Origin: Thamnidium elegans
Taxonomy: Eukaryota; Mucoromycota; Mucoromycetes; Mucorales; Mucoraceae
NCBI GenBank assembly: GCA_025201345.1
Contig: JAIXMG010000031.1
Location: 62,001 to 126,000, forward strand
DNA length: 64,000 bases
Reading direction: 5' to 3'
The translations under genes were made by a program, and so were the position numbers. This document shows positions 38,675-47,666 of this stretch, one piece after another. The notes under the pieces were generated by a model. It had not been told where the DNA came from and did no database searches. It saw nothing but the letters and a program-made list of their open reading frames with translations. Positions within the stretch are counted from its first letter, which is position 1. Each line of letters starts with the position of its first letter.

Positions 38675-40340
38675 TATTTATTTTCGACGATTACAAGTTA
38701 TTTCTCTTTTCGTCAAACAACTTTTTAGCAACAGTGAAATAAAAAAATAGGGACGGAAATATACAAGTTTTTAGAGATGAGAAAGGAATAAAAGGCACAT
38801 TTTGTTGTTTTTTTTCGATACGAGCCTCTTTATATATATATATATATATATTACAAAAAAGGCAACTAAGATTACACTGTAAGTTTATATATAGAACACT
38901 TGACTTTTAAAAAACAAATAAACGTCAATTACTCATGGCTCTTTGCTTTGCATCTCTGTAGTCGGGGATCGTTCCCCTTTTTCGTAGCCTATACTGACAA
39001 CGATTATATAAAAGCTATCTCTATCACTACCAATCGTTCTTATTTGACGCAACATACTATTTTTTCTGAAGAGAGAGGGGGGCATATTCAAACTATTCAA
39101 TTTCGTATCCAGAGACATAGTCTTTATCAAAATAGAGGTAGTATGGTGCTATCTAAAATTAATGACCTTGCCAACTATTAACATCTCCGTATTGTTTACT
39201 CCGTAAAAAATGGCGGTACCAGTTTTCGACGCTCTCTTTTTTTTTTTATGGCGAAGCTTACTTGACAATACTTATAATTGAACCTTTGATACATTCGATG
39301 TTATAGATATTTTCTTCGAACACATTTATTATTTGTAATTCCATTGAGAGTAATAGAAATGCTATACATATTAATTTATCAAAAATATTTCCTCTTTTTG
39401 AAAACACGAGATTTATTCTACTTTTCGTACTACTCTGTATCACCTTGGCCGGGATATTTATTGTGGTTGATCTCGTGCAGGTGTACTTTTACATTGTTTA
39501 CAATCAATTTAGTAATGCAAAAAAAAGAGAAAATCTTGCTACACGATCAATTTATATAATAGAACAATGGATCAATAAACGTTTCCCTAGTAGAATCGCT
39601 ATAATTGTTGCACGAGTTAGCTGAGTTAGATTTCTCAACCTTTGTTTGCTTTCGAATTAGGGTCAGGTCGCTCAACACTCAAGCGGTTTTGCTCGAGGCT
39701 TTTCAAGAATAGAAATAAGATCACTGACTGTTTCCATAATATCGTAGACTCTTTCATCTTAGGATTTTCTTTATTACCATTAGTTTGTTAATCTACATTG
39801 ATAGGTATAGTTAATGTATACAGAATAAGACTATAATCTCAAAGTAGTCGACAATAATTATACACCTTGTACATTTTTAACAAGAAAGAAAACATGCAAT
39901 GTCTATAACTTTTCGTCGGTTAGATTTTCTAGTGTAAATGATATATATAATTGTCGCAAGAGTTGAATAGGAAAAGAAAATGAATTTGATTAATACTTTT
40001 TTCTTCTTGAGATTTAAAAAAGGCGATCTCTCATCCCAACTTTGAAAAAAATGTAACCATGTTATCCAGAACCCGGTATTCGTACCGTAGAAAGATAATC
40101 CGCAAACCAGAGAGACAAAAAAAAAATGTTTGACTGTACTTATTAATTCAAAGCTGTTATGCAATTCTTCATTCTACTTTTTAAAAGGTGTAGAAATTTG
40201 AGCCGTGTTCCTTTATGATCATGCGGAACTTTAACTCGGTTAAAAGACTAGTTTATATTACAAATATTGTATATCCTAACGCGAGCAAATTCTCTTTATA
40301 TATTGTTAATAAAATCTATAAACATAAAAACCAAAAGGCT
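38675..40340. other. gene-free 1.7 kb upstream of the lipid-transfer gene
   Basis: It contains an (AT)n run (38831-38850) and a GGGGA-TCGT-TCCCC hairpin (38964-38977). Several short open frames look random. I see no gene, but 40160-40330 near EMC7 is its 3' flank. Confidence 0.5.
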
Positions 40341-41322
40341 TTATCGTTTCGCAAACATTTGTGACAAACTAGGCATATCTGCTAACATCTTTTGTGCCTC
40401 TGCTTGTGACTGATTGATTTCTTTGGCTCCCTCGGGATCTAGAAAAAAAAACATATTAAAATTTAAAACGCTATGGTGTTCATTATTTAACAACTAACCC
40501 ATCTCTTGCATTGTCTTCATCAACTTTGGCATAAAGAACATCATAATAGCACTAACGCCCATCATTAAGAACATGGGGTTCTTGAACATACTCATCACAT
40601 TAAAGCCTTTACGTTCCTATTATATAGATCGAACCTTTAAATACTTTTTTTTTCGAACCAATAGCTTATAAATAATACCATGAAATATTCTGAATCTGCT
40701 TTTGCTTGAATCTCTAATGGGTATGAAATAGAATTTCCTCTTTGATTCCAATCGATTCCAAGTCCAGTATAAGTAGCTTTTACGTTATTTTCCTCTACAT
40801 CAACACGTAACTAAAAATCGTTTTCGAAATGTAAATCTATCGGTACATGTATCATTATTATTTAAAAGAATTTATACCTTGGGAAATATATGTTGGATAC
40901 TTTGAACTTCTAACAAGTAAGAACCTGTTTTGACATTAGGGCTATTTAATGATAAGTATATTTCTTCTTCTTTTTAAATAATAATGATAATAATAATAAT
41001 AATATAATCTTACATGTTGAATTCACCATTAGCCTTGATGCGGGCAGTATATTGAGCACCATTAAGAACTACTCTTGTTGTAGCAGTATCAATCTCAGAC
41101 ACATCTATAAATTACATGTTCAATTGAAAATAAAAATACCATAAAAAAAAACTTGAAGCTTACCAGAAATAACAGCATTAGGTATAATTTTACCCTCAAT
41201 GCTCATTACAGCAGCAGCAGCAGCAGCGACTAAAAAACTATAGAACTAGTTGTCAATTATAGTTTTAAAATCGTCTTTGTATCATCAATTTACTTAGCGA
41301 TAATAATACTTAATAATTTCAT
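40341..41322 (-). CDS. EMC7: ER membrane protein complex subunit 7 (201 aa, 7 exons)
   Basis: Exons are 41322-41294, 41237-41164, 41104-41014, 40941-40878, 40810-40679, 40616-40499 and 40438-40341, joining in phase. A signal peptide (MKLLSIIIANFLVAAAAAV) is followed by a lumenal beta-sandwich: SIEGKIIPNAVIS, TTRVVLNGAQYTARIKANGEFN, IPNVKTGSYLLEVQS and HIFPKLRVDV. A single transmembrane helix follows (about residues 143-161, NPMFLMMGVSAIMMFFMPKLM), then a short acidic cytosolic tail (DPEGAKEINQSQAEAQKML). This is the EMC7 layout; EMC inserts tail-anchored and multipass proteins into the ER membrane. The 29-nt first exon and five other small exons make it easy to miss. The acceptor of exon 2 is chosen as CTATAG rather than the TTTTTTAG 8 nt later, because only the first keeps the frame. 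Confidence 0.88.
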
Positions 41323-41411
41323 AATGTGGTATGCGGGAAAAAAGGTTAAGTTTTTTATTTATTTATTTATTTTGTTTCAATTGAATATATTGATACCCCG
41401 AATGGGTGTAA

Positions 41412-41997
41412 TTAGCTTGAAATTGTAAGGTTCTCCAAAGAAGTTTTTGTAGTTGGCTTGTGGTAAAATCTTTCGAATGTTTGTGTATTTCTACTCCAGT
41501 TTGCATGTTCTTTTACTTTCTCTATAGATTTTCCTTTTTCAATAGCTTTGGTACTAGACGATGATCTAATTGAATGCGCCTCATACGATCCAGTGTGTAT
41601 CCCAGCTTTCGACATAAGCTCTTTTACCTAGTTAGCCACTGTAGTTTCTCTCACCGAGCATACTTTCTCTTCATCTACCAGATACGCTAAAAAAAAAAGT
41701 TTGTGATCAATCGGTAACTTCGTTCTCAATTGTTCCGTCCTTTCAATAAAGGTTTGTAGTGTCTTTACAGGACAAATCGACCTTCCATACGTACCACCTA
41801 GTGTACATCCCTCCTTGGGCTGTCTGAAAGGTATTATCGCGCCCGACGCAAACATGTCTATCTTCAAAGGTCCCCATTTCTTCTGAATTTTTTAAAGATA
41901 ACTTCTTCTGTATTTTACTCTCGTATAACGGTTTCCTGATCCTTGACAATTTGTCCGCTTCCATATTGTTGGTTCCCTTGATATGTTGGTATATCAC
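41412..41997 (-). pseudogene. tyrosine recombinase (integrase) of DIRS-like element
   Basis: Three frames carry the pieces. The linker HIKGTNNMEADKLSRIRKPL joins RNase H to integrase in this family. Then come GGTYGRSICPVKTLQTFIERTEQL and FFLAYLVDEEKVCSVRETTVAN, and finally the C-terminal active-site part GSYEAHSIRSSSSTKAIEKG ... HANWSRNTQTFERFYHKP. In the last part the H-x-x-R and the terminal Tyr (FERFY) of phage-type recombinases are recognisable. Frame breaks near 41870 and an in-frame stop near 41627 inactivate it. Confidence 0.7.
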
Positions 41998-42099
41998 GTC
42001 CTATTTGTATAGATTGCATTCTCACTGCATTATCCTGCAAGTGTACTGATCCTGTACCTCTTGCCTTGGTAGTATATTTTATTGAGGTTTTGTTGTCTG

Positions 42100-42297
42100 T
42101 TAAAACCTTGACTGTTCTGTTTTGAATTTTGGAACATGCAACTTCAGAGCAAAATATATGGTCATCAGCTCTCTTACGTTGATTGACATTAATTTCCCTT
42201 CTTCCGTCCAGAACCCGTACGTTCGTACTACAGATGAATTGATTCCCCGATCTGCGTCGTAACTGTCCGTCGTGATGGTCACCTCTAGTTTCTTCAA
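42100..42297 (-). pseudogene. RNase H fragment of DIRS-like element
   Basis: KKLEVTITTDSYDADRGINS with TYGFWTEEGKLMSINVRELMTIYFALKLHVP matches the start of the RNase H domain in DIRS/Ngaro elements: the catalytic Asp in TTD and the Glu in VRELxT. It is cut off after about 65 residues. Confidence 0.7.
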
Positions 42298-42356
42298 TTG
42301 AATCCTCCGAATTGACTGTTGATTTAGTTGTTGTTAATTTAGCTGATGTTGATTTA

Positions 42357-42404
42357 GTTGCTGTTGTTTTTGTTGCTGTTGTTTTTGTTGCTGTTGTTTT
42401 TGTT
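42357..42404. repeat. 15-bp tandem repeat, three units
   Basis: The unit GTTGCTGTTGTTTTT repeats three times, then starts a fourth. On the minus strand it encodes the 5-residue unit K-T-T-A-T in the spacer between the gag-like and RNase H parts of the DIRS remnant. Confidence 0.85.
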
Positions 42405-42440
42405 GAATCACCTCATTGTGTAATTGTTGATTTGACTGCA

Positions 42441-42877
42441 TTATAATTGCTGGTTGGCGTCTGTGTTTGTTGTAGAGGTGAAACGGTTCCCACGTCCATT
42501 CCCTCTTTGGCAAAAATTTCTATTATAATGTCTCTTGTTTCGTCCATATCCTCCTCGTCTATTATTATGCTGCTTGGAGTTACTGTAGTTGGAATCTTGC
42601 TTGGTGTAAGTTGGATATAAATTCCTGGCCAAACATATCTTGTACCCGGTCTTCATCTTGTGATTTTCCCAAATATTTGAGATTATCGGGCATTCCAAGC
42701 GCCTTTGTTTGCATCGTTATCTTGGAGCTTGACTGGCCCAAATCCAAAGATAGCAAGTTTTGCTGTTTGGTCGATTGTTCCTTCGAATAAGTTTTTAGCT
42801 TCCTCATCGCTGAACTGAATTTTTTCGCGTAAGTATTGTAGTTGTTCAACTATTTTGGTGCTTGCTCTTGCTTGCAC
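42441..42877 (-). pseudogene. gag-like fragment of DIRS-like element
   Basis: Overlapping frames encode a Lys/Gln-rich protein (VEQLQYLREKIQFSDEEAKN; then GTIDQTAKLAIFGFGPVKLQ) followed by an Arg/Gly/Asn-rich stretch (GGYGRNKRHYNRNFCQRGNG) that could bind RNA. The order before RNase H fits gag. The sequence is frame-broken and the domain assignment rests on position. Confidence 0.5.
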
Positions 42878-43562
42878 TCTTGTGTTATCTGAGTATCGAT
42901 AAATGGTATTGAAAACTTGGAAGGTGTCAATTTTCTACTTCTTGAGCTCTGGTATGAGTTCTTTATTAATTTGTTCTTGCTTGTTACTGTATCTGGCCAC
43001 TTGTCTTTTAAATATTTTGTATCTTCTTTGAGTTCATAATTTGGTTTGTTCCATCTTATTCGATATCAATCATAATGTATTGCACGATGCACAGCTTTGA
43101 AAGATATAAGAAATAAAGGGATTTTAATTAGCTTAGCATTATTTATAAAAAAAAAAAAAAAAAAGCGTGGCTCTGAGAGCATTTACCACATTGGAAGCCG
43201 GAACGGAGGCAGCTGATATTGTTTTAGGCACGACAAGCAATTGTTATTATTAGTATTGATATAGTAAGGTACCAAAGTAAATAAAGTTAAAATGAGCGTT
43301 CAGAAATGATTGATTATAACCATCTTTAACACGCACACGTTTTTGGGCATTAAAAATAACATGGAAAATGTCGTAAGATAAGCGTAAGATAGGCCTAGCA
43401 TGAATATTTATGATATCCGCAGATTTGGTTGTCTATTTCTGGTATAGCTCGTTTTCGTTTAAACATAATGTTTCTCTTTTTCTCTTTTTTTTTTTTCTCT
43501 CTCTTTTTCTCTCTTTTTCTCTTTTATCCTCTTTATTAGAAATACAAAAAAAAAAAAGAAAA

Positions 43563-44444
43563 ATGGTTACTTCCACTCCAATAAACGGCGCATGGGCCGT
43601 TGTTCTAACTAGCACGAATGATTACGTCAAGGGGGCATTTGCCATCAAACACGCGTTGCATAATTTATATCAAAGCCAATATCCTCTCCTTGTTCTATAT
43701 ACCTCAGCCGTCGTTCCGGAAGTAGTCGATAAATTAAAAACTCTTGGTTGTATTGTAAAAGAAATTGAACCTATTCGTCCCAAAGGTAAAGTAAATTACC
43801 ATTTTGAAAGGTTTTCAGAGACATGGACAAAATTAGCAGCATGGAATCAAACAGAATACGATCGTTTGGTATTATTAGATGCTGATATGTTACCTCTTCA
43901 AAATATGGATGAATTGATGCAAATGGATTTACCTAGTACATATTCAGTGGCAGCTTGTCACGCTTGCTTATGTAATCCTCAAAAAATTAAACATTATCCT
44001 GCCTCTTGGGTTCCTGAAAACTGTTCTTATACAGGTACAAGATCTATTGAACCACATCCTGTAGACAAAAAATCAAATTATTTTAATAGCGGTCTCGTTG
44101 TACTTGTACCTAATGTTGATAGATTCGAAGATATGCTCATTGCTTTACATTGTAAAACGGATCTAAGCAATTACGCTTTTCCGGACCAGGATTTTTTAAA
44201 TGAAATTTTTGCTAATAATTGGATGCCTTTATCTTATATATATAATGCGTTAAAGACACTTCAATGGGCTCATACACCAATGTGGGATAGAAGTAAAATC
44301 AAAAATATTCATTATATTCTTACAAAACCTTGGGATGTTAAAATGGAAGAAGAATTATCGGATTTGGAGACTATTTACAAGCCGTTATATCAAATTTGGT
44401 GGGACAATTATAATCTCATTAATGACGTTAGCCCTAAAGAATAA
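43563..44444 (+). CDS. GT8 glycosyltransferase, glycogenin-like fold (293 aa, single exon)
   Basis: The protein starts MVTSTPINGAWAVVLTSTND; I start at 43563 because the upstream in-frame sequence is T-rich leader. GT-A fold landmarks are VLTSTNDYVKGAFAIKHAL at the nucleotide-binding start, the metal-binding DxD at residues 106-108 (LVLLDADML), YFNSGLVVLVPN and the FPDQDFLNEIF block, with KPW near the end (ILTKPWDV). It has no signal peptide or membrane helix, so it is probably cytosolic. GT8 enzymes move a sugar from UDP-sugars; glycogenin, inositol-galactose and related transferases share this layout. The donor and acceptor cannot be read. It lies about 160 nt upstream of a same-strand BAHD acyltransferase. 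No glycogenin-like auto-glucosylation region is seen, so the name stays general. Confidence 0.88.
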   Translation: MVTSTPINGAWAVVLTSTNDYVKGAFAIKHALHNLYQSQYPLLVLYTSAVVPEVVDKLKTLGCIVKEIEPIRPKGKVNYHFERFSETWTKLAAWNQTEYDRLVLLDADMLPLQNMDELMQMDLPSTYSVAACHACLCNPQKIKHYPASWVPENCSYTGTRSIEPHPVDKKSNYFNSGLVVLVPNVDRFEDMLIALHCKTDLSNYAFPDQDFLNEIFANNWMPLSYIYNALKTLQWAHTPMWDRSKIKNIHYILTKPWDVKMEEELSDLETIYKPLYQIWWDNYNLINDVSPKE

Positions 44445-44605
44445 ATCCCAAATAATAAAGGCATTAATTGAATCATATATATTTTTATTTCTATTTTATT
44501 TTTTAGATCCGAGTCTGCAACCGAAAGGTTAAAGTATAAATAATGTTCTATTTTGTTTATCTATATACTTCTCTTTACTGCTTATTATTTTTACTATTCA
44601 ATAAT

Positions 44606-45997
44606 ATGGTTCCTATTCCGCCCAAGCACCGTTCCTTTATATCTGTACCGGCAGGACTTGCCGCTAAATCAATTGCAGCGCCTGAAGGGTTTAGTCTTGT
44701 CACTTCTCAAATATACACCAACGTATGTCTCTTTTTTGAAAACGTCCACAGAGATCCTGGTTTTATGCACTGGCAAAGAATCAAGACTGCTTTTGAAAAG
44801 ACCTTGAATTGTTACTATCCATTAACAGGTAGATTGATTAAAACCGAAAATGGTAGATATAATATCACCAATTTTGAAAAGGGGGCATTATTTGAAGTAG
44901 CCGATTCTGCAGATCATTTTGACGATTATAAGAAATGTAATTTCTCCTATTCAGGTGTATCGATGGAAGAGCTGCTTTCCATTCCTACTTACAAGTCTCG
45001 CGATAGTCCTTTGGTTGGTGTCAAACTTACTTACACTAGATGTGGAAGTTGTGTGTTTGGTCTTTCGTTTCATCATAAGGTTGGTGACGGTTGGACTTTA
45101 ACTCAATTCTTGACTATGTTTGCTACTTTTAGTCGGGGTGAGTATGTTGACACAAACGCTCTTCATCTTTATATGGACAAGGATAGAAAACCGGTTCAGC
45201 CATTACCTGGTATTGATCATTCTAATTTTTACCCTGTTTATCCTGCTGGTCAGTCTCCACAACCTAATATTAAAATGGGTCCATCAAGAAAGGTCATTTT
45301 TAGTTTTGATAAGGAAGTTATGAAGCAGTTAAGAAATTCTACGTTGGAAGAAGTAGGTCAACCAAATGCAAAGGTCTCTTTATTTAATATATTATCTGCA
45401 TTTGTTCATCGTGCGGTTGTAAAATCTCGTAGAACAGCTGAAGATAGCTGTGCTGATTTGATATGCATTGTTGGTGCACATCATAAACATCCTGATAAAA
45501 AGATGAACAAATATATAGGAAATTTTGTCATGTAAGTCTCTTATTTTTTTATATATATTTTGTTACTAATATAATATATATTAACAAGGCCTCTACCTGT
45601 TCCTAATACAGTAAAACAAGTTTCTGAAAAAGGCCTGTTTGAAATAGCCAAAGAAATCCACGATAAGACGCATTCAATCAATGTACCTTTTATGGAATCA
45701 CTCGAGTATTACTTTAACCACGCAGAAAACGTCGAGAATATATTTGGACCTATTCATGGTTTAGGTAAAGGAGCGGTCGGGTTTTCAGATTGGTCAAGAT
45801 TTTTAAATAACTTTGATTTTGGTGGTGGACATTATATTCGTTTAAGAAGCTTTGTTCAGACCTCTCCAATGGCTATGATTACAGTCATGCCTTTTCTTCC
45901 GAATACAATTGAAGTTATTATTCAATTGGATGTCAAGAGTTTGGATAGGTTGATTGGTGATAGAGAATTTATGAGTTACGTTAAAGCAATTCATTAA
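44606..45997 (+). CDS. BAHD-type acyltransferase (444 aa, 2 exons)
   Basis: Exon 1 is 44606-45531 and exon 2 is 45589-45997. The catalytic HxxxD motif is intact at residues 157-161 (SFHHKVGDGWTL), and the structural motif near the C terminus reads DFGGG (385-389), a variant of DFGWG. Other family features are YYPLTGRLIK, KGALFEV and SRDSPLVGVKLT. BAHD enzymes use an acyl-CoA to acylate alcohols or amines and act in the cytosol. I choose the ATG at 44606, which starts MVPIPPKHRS like the paralogue downstream. An upstream ATG in the same frame (44543) would add a hydrophobic leader. It sits in the same orientation as the GT8 gene, so a shared pathway, such as sugar transfer followed by acylation, is possible but unproven. 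Confidence 0.9.
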
Positions 45998-46349
45998 ATA
46001 ATTATTTTGTGTATAGTTTATACAAAGTAAAAATAAAGTAGCCATAAAAAAAATATAGGTTCATCTTCCCTTTGGTTATTGTTAGCTGTAATATTAAACT
46101 ATAAATCGTCTTATATTTAAGATTATAGAAATATGCTTTTTGATCCTTTTTTTTTTTACATAGGAAAAATAAGGGCAGTTAAACAGGAATATTTTAATTT
46201 AATAAGACATTTAATGGTTGTATGTAAAACTTTTCTTTTGTTAGTGATGTAAATACAGCATGAGTTTTAGTTTTTAATCTTAAAATACATGGCATAATTA
46301 TAGCAGGTTTCTGTGAGATAGGATGCCCTACATATATTCATATAAGCAG

Positions 46350-46353
<4 letters not shown>

Positions 46354-46382
<29 letters not shown>
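46354..46382. repeat. poly-A run (29 nt)
   Basis: An uninterrupted A29 run lies about 60 nt upstream of the start of the second acyltransferase gene. It may reflect retroposition or simple slippage. Confidence 0.9.
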
Positions 46383-46384
<2 letters not shown>

Positions 46385-46443
46385 GTATATATAAAGATGT
46401 GTATTTTTATTTTCAAAAGAAAAAAGTTACTTTTAAATTAAGA

Positions 46444-47187
46444 ATGGTACATATTCCTAGAGAAAGAGCCGATAATTCAATATCTTTACCACCACAAAAA
46501 AGAAAGTTTGTTACTTGTTCTATTACTGCCCCCGCCATTCATTTGAAAGATATGCCAAAAAAATTAAAGGTATCAAGTCATCCTTATAAAAACTTTGTTT
46601 TGTTTTATGAAGATACAACTGAACATGTTGGATTTAGTTCAGCCCAATCAATCGAATCAGTCTTTATTCAAACTCTAAACCGATATTATACTTTTACTGG
46701 TAGACTTTTCAAAGATGATTGTAGTATAATAAATCAATTCGAAAAGGGAGCTTTATTTGAAGTAATAGATTCAACAAATTTATTTACTGATTACAGTAAC
46801 AGAGAATTCTTACAAAATAGTTTACCGCAATTGGTATCACTAACTCAATATCATTCTCGAGATTCAGCTCTGTGCGGATTAAGATTGACTCGGTTAAGAG
46901 ACGGTGGAATTGTGATTGGTATTTCCCTTTTCCGTCATGTTACTGATATTGCAGATGAACTCAACTTCCTTCAATTGTTCTGCAGTCTGGGTAAAAACGG
47001 AAACCATGACACTGCGCCCCTCAATTTGTTATGGCATCATCAAATACCTATACAGGCTGACGAATCCACTATAGTCTATACTAAATCAAGAAAACTTTCA
47101 ATGGTAGTACCTTACAGTTACACAAAGACGAGTCTAAGTTCTTTAGAAACAGAAACAGCTAGTATTGTTCATATTTTGGACATTTAG
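46444..47187 (+). CDS. truncated BAHD acyltransferase paralogue without catalytic His (247 aa)
   Basis: It is a single exon, collinear with the first part of the neighbouring acyltransferase: YYTFTGRLFK, EKGALFEVIDS and YHSRDSALCGLRLTRLRDGGI match YYPLTGRLIK, EKGALFEVADS and YKSRDSPLVGVKLT. At the HxxxD motif the sequence reads SLFRHVTDIAD. When the following Val and Asp are lined up, the catalytic His becomes Arg164, while the Asp is kept and a His sits one position off. The C-terminal half with DFGxG is absent; the frame ends at a clean stop and no downstream exon was found. The protein is either a dead fragment or a small non-catalytic relative. The frame is otherwise intact over 247 codons, which is more than expected for old decay. 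Confidence 0.8.
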   Translation: MVHIPRERADNSISLPPQKRKFVTCSITAPAIHLKDMPKKLKVSSHPYKNFVLFYEDTTEHVGFSSAQSIESVFIQTLNRYYTFTGRLFKDDCSIINQFEKGALFEVIDSTNLFTDYSNREFLQNSLPQLVSLTQYHSRDSALCGLRLTRLRDGGIVIGISLFRHVTDIADELNFLQLFCSLGKNGNHDTAPLNLLWHHQIPIQADESTIVYTKSRKLSMVVPYSYTKTSLSSLETETASIVHILDI

Positions 47188-47666
47188 TGTTTATTTAGTT
47201 GACATATTCTTTTTTTTTTAAAAAAAAAAATAAAAATAAATAAACAATACATCATGAGGTTTAATTTAATGCAAAACATGTAAATAAATATGGTTTTTGG
47301 GGGGTGCTGCAAAAAAAGACACAGTACACTATATTATCTTTGGCAACGTTTTACTATTTGGGGCGCTATTAGTTCGCACTTACATTCTTTGTGCTCACTT
47401 GACTATTATATTTATGTAGTACTATGTTTATGATTTAAGTTATTCTTGCTAATAGACACATACAGAGAGAGAGAGGGAGAGAGAGAGAGAGAGAAAGTGG
47501 ACCTGGTAAAAAAAGAAGCGTAGCACAATCAACTAAAAAAGGGGATACCAAGTGACTGCCTATGCAGCACAAGGTGTATAAGTATTTTCTTTCCTTTTCT
47601 TTTTTCTTCTTCTCTTTTTGCTTTCTTGTTTTTTATTGCTACCAACAACAATAATAATAATAAAAA
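47188..47666. other. intergenic with GA repeat and T/A palindrome
   Basis: It contains a T10A11-type palindrome near 47211-47231 and a (GA)n run at 47464-47494. It includes the promoter of the WD40 gene and no coding sequence. Confidence 0.6.

Larger units (their letters stand above)
41412..42877 (-). mobile_element. decayed DIRS-like tyrosine-recombinase retrotransposon lacking reverse transcriptase
   Basis: Read on the minus strand, the order is a gag-like region (42877-42441), an RNase H fragment (42297-42100) and a tyrosine recombinase (41997-41412). This is the DIRS order, but nothing matching a reverse transcriptase lies between gag and RNase H. Many frame changes and stops interrupt each part. 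Terminal repeats were not identified. The source gene must have been internally deleted or the copy rearranged. Confidence 0.75.

Noticed and set aside
38900..39181. Plus-strand open frame with about 90 codons upstream of the lipid-transfer gene
   Set aside because: The composition looks random, no start context or domain is visible, and a partly overlapping minus-strand frame looks equally random.
42441..42698. Stand-alone RNA-binding protein (Arg/Gly/Asn-rich)
   Set aside because: It directly precedes DIRS RNase H and recombinase fragments and is frame-broken, so it is read as gag-like.
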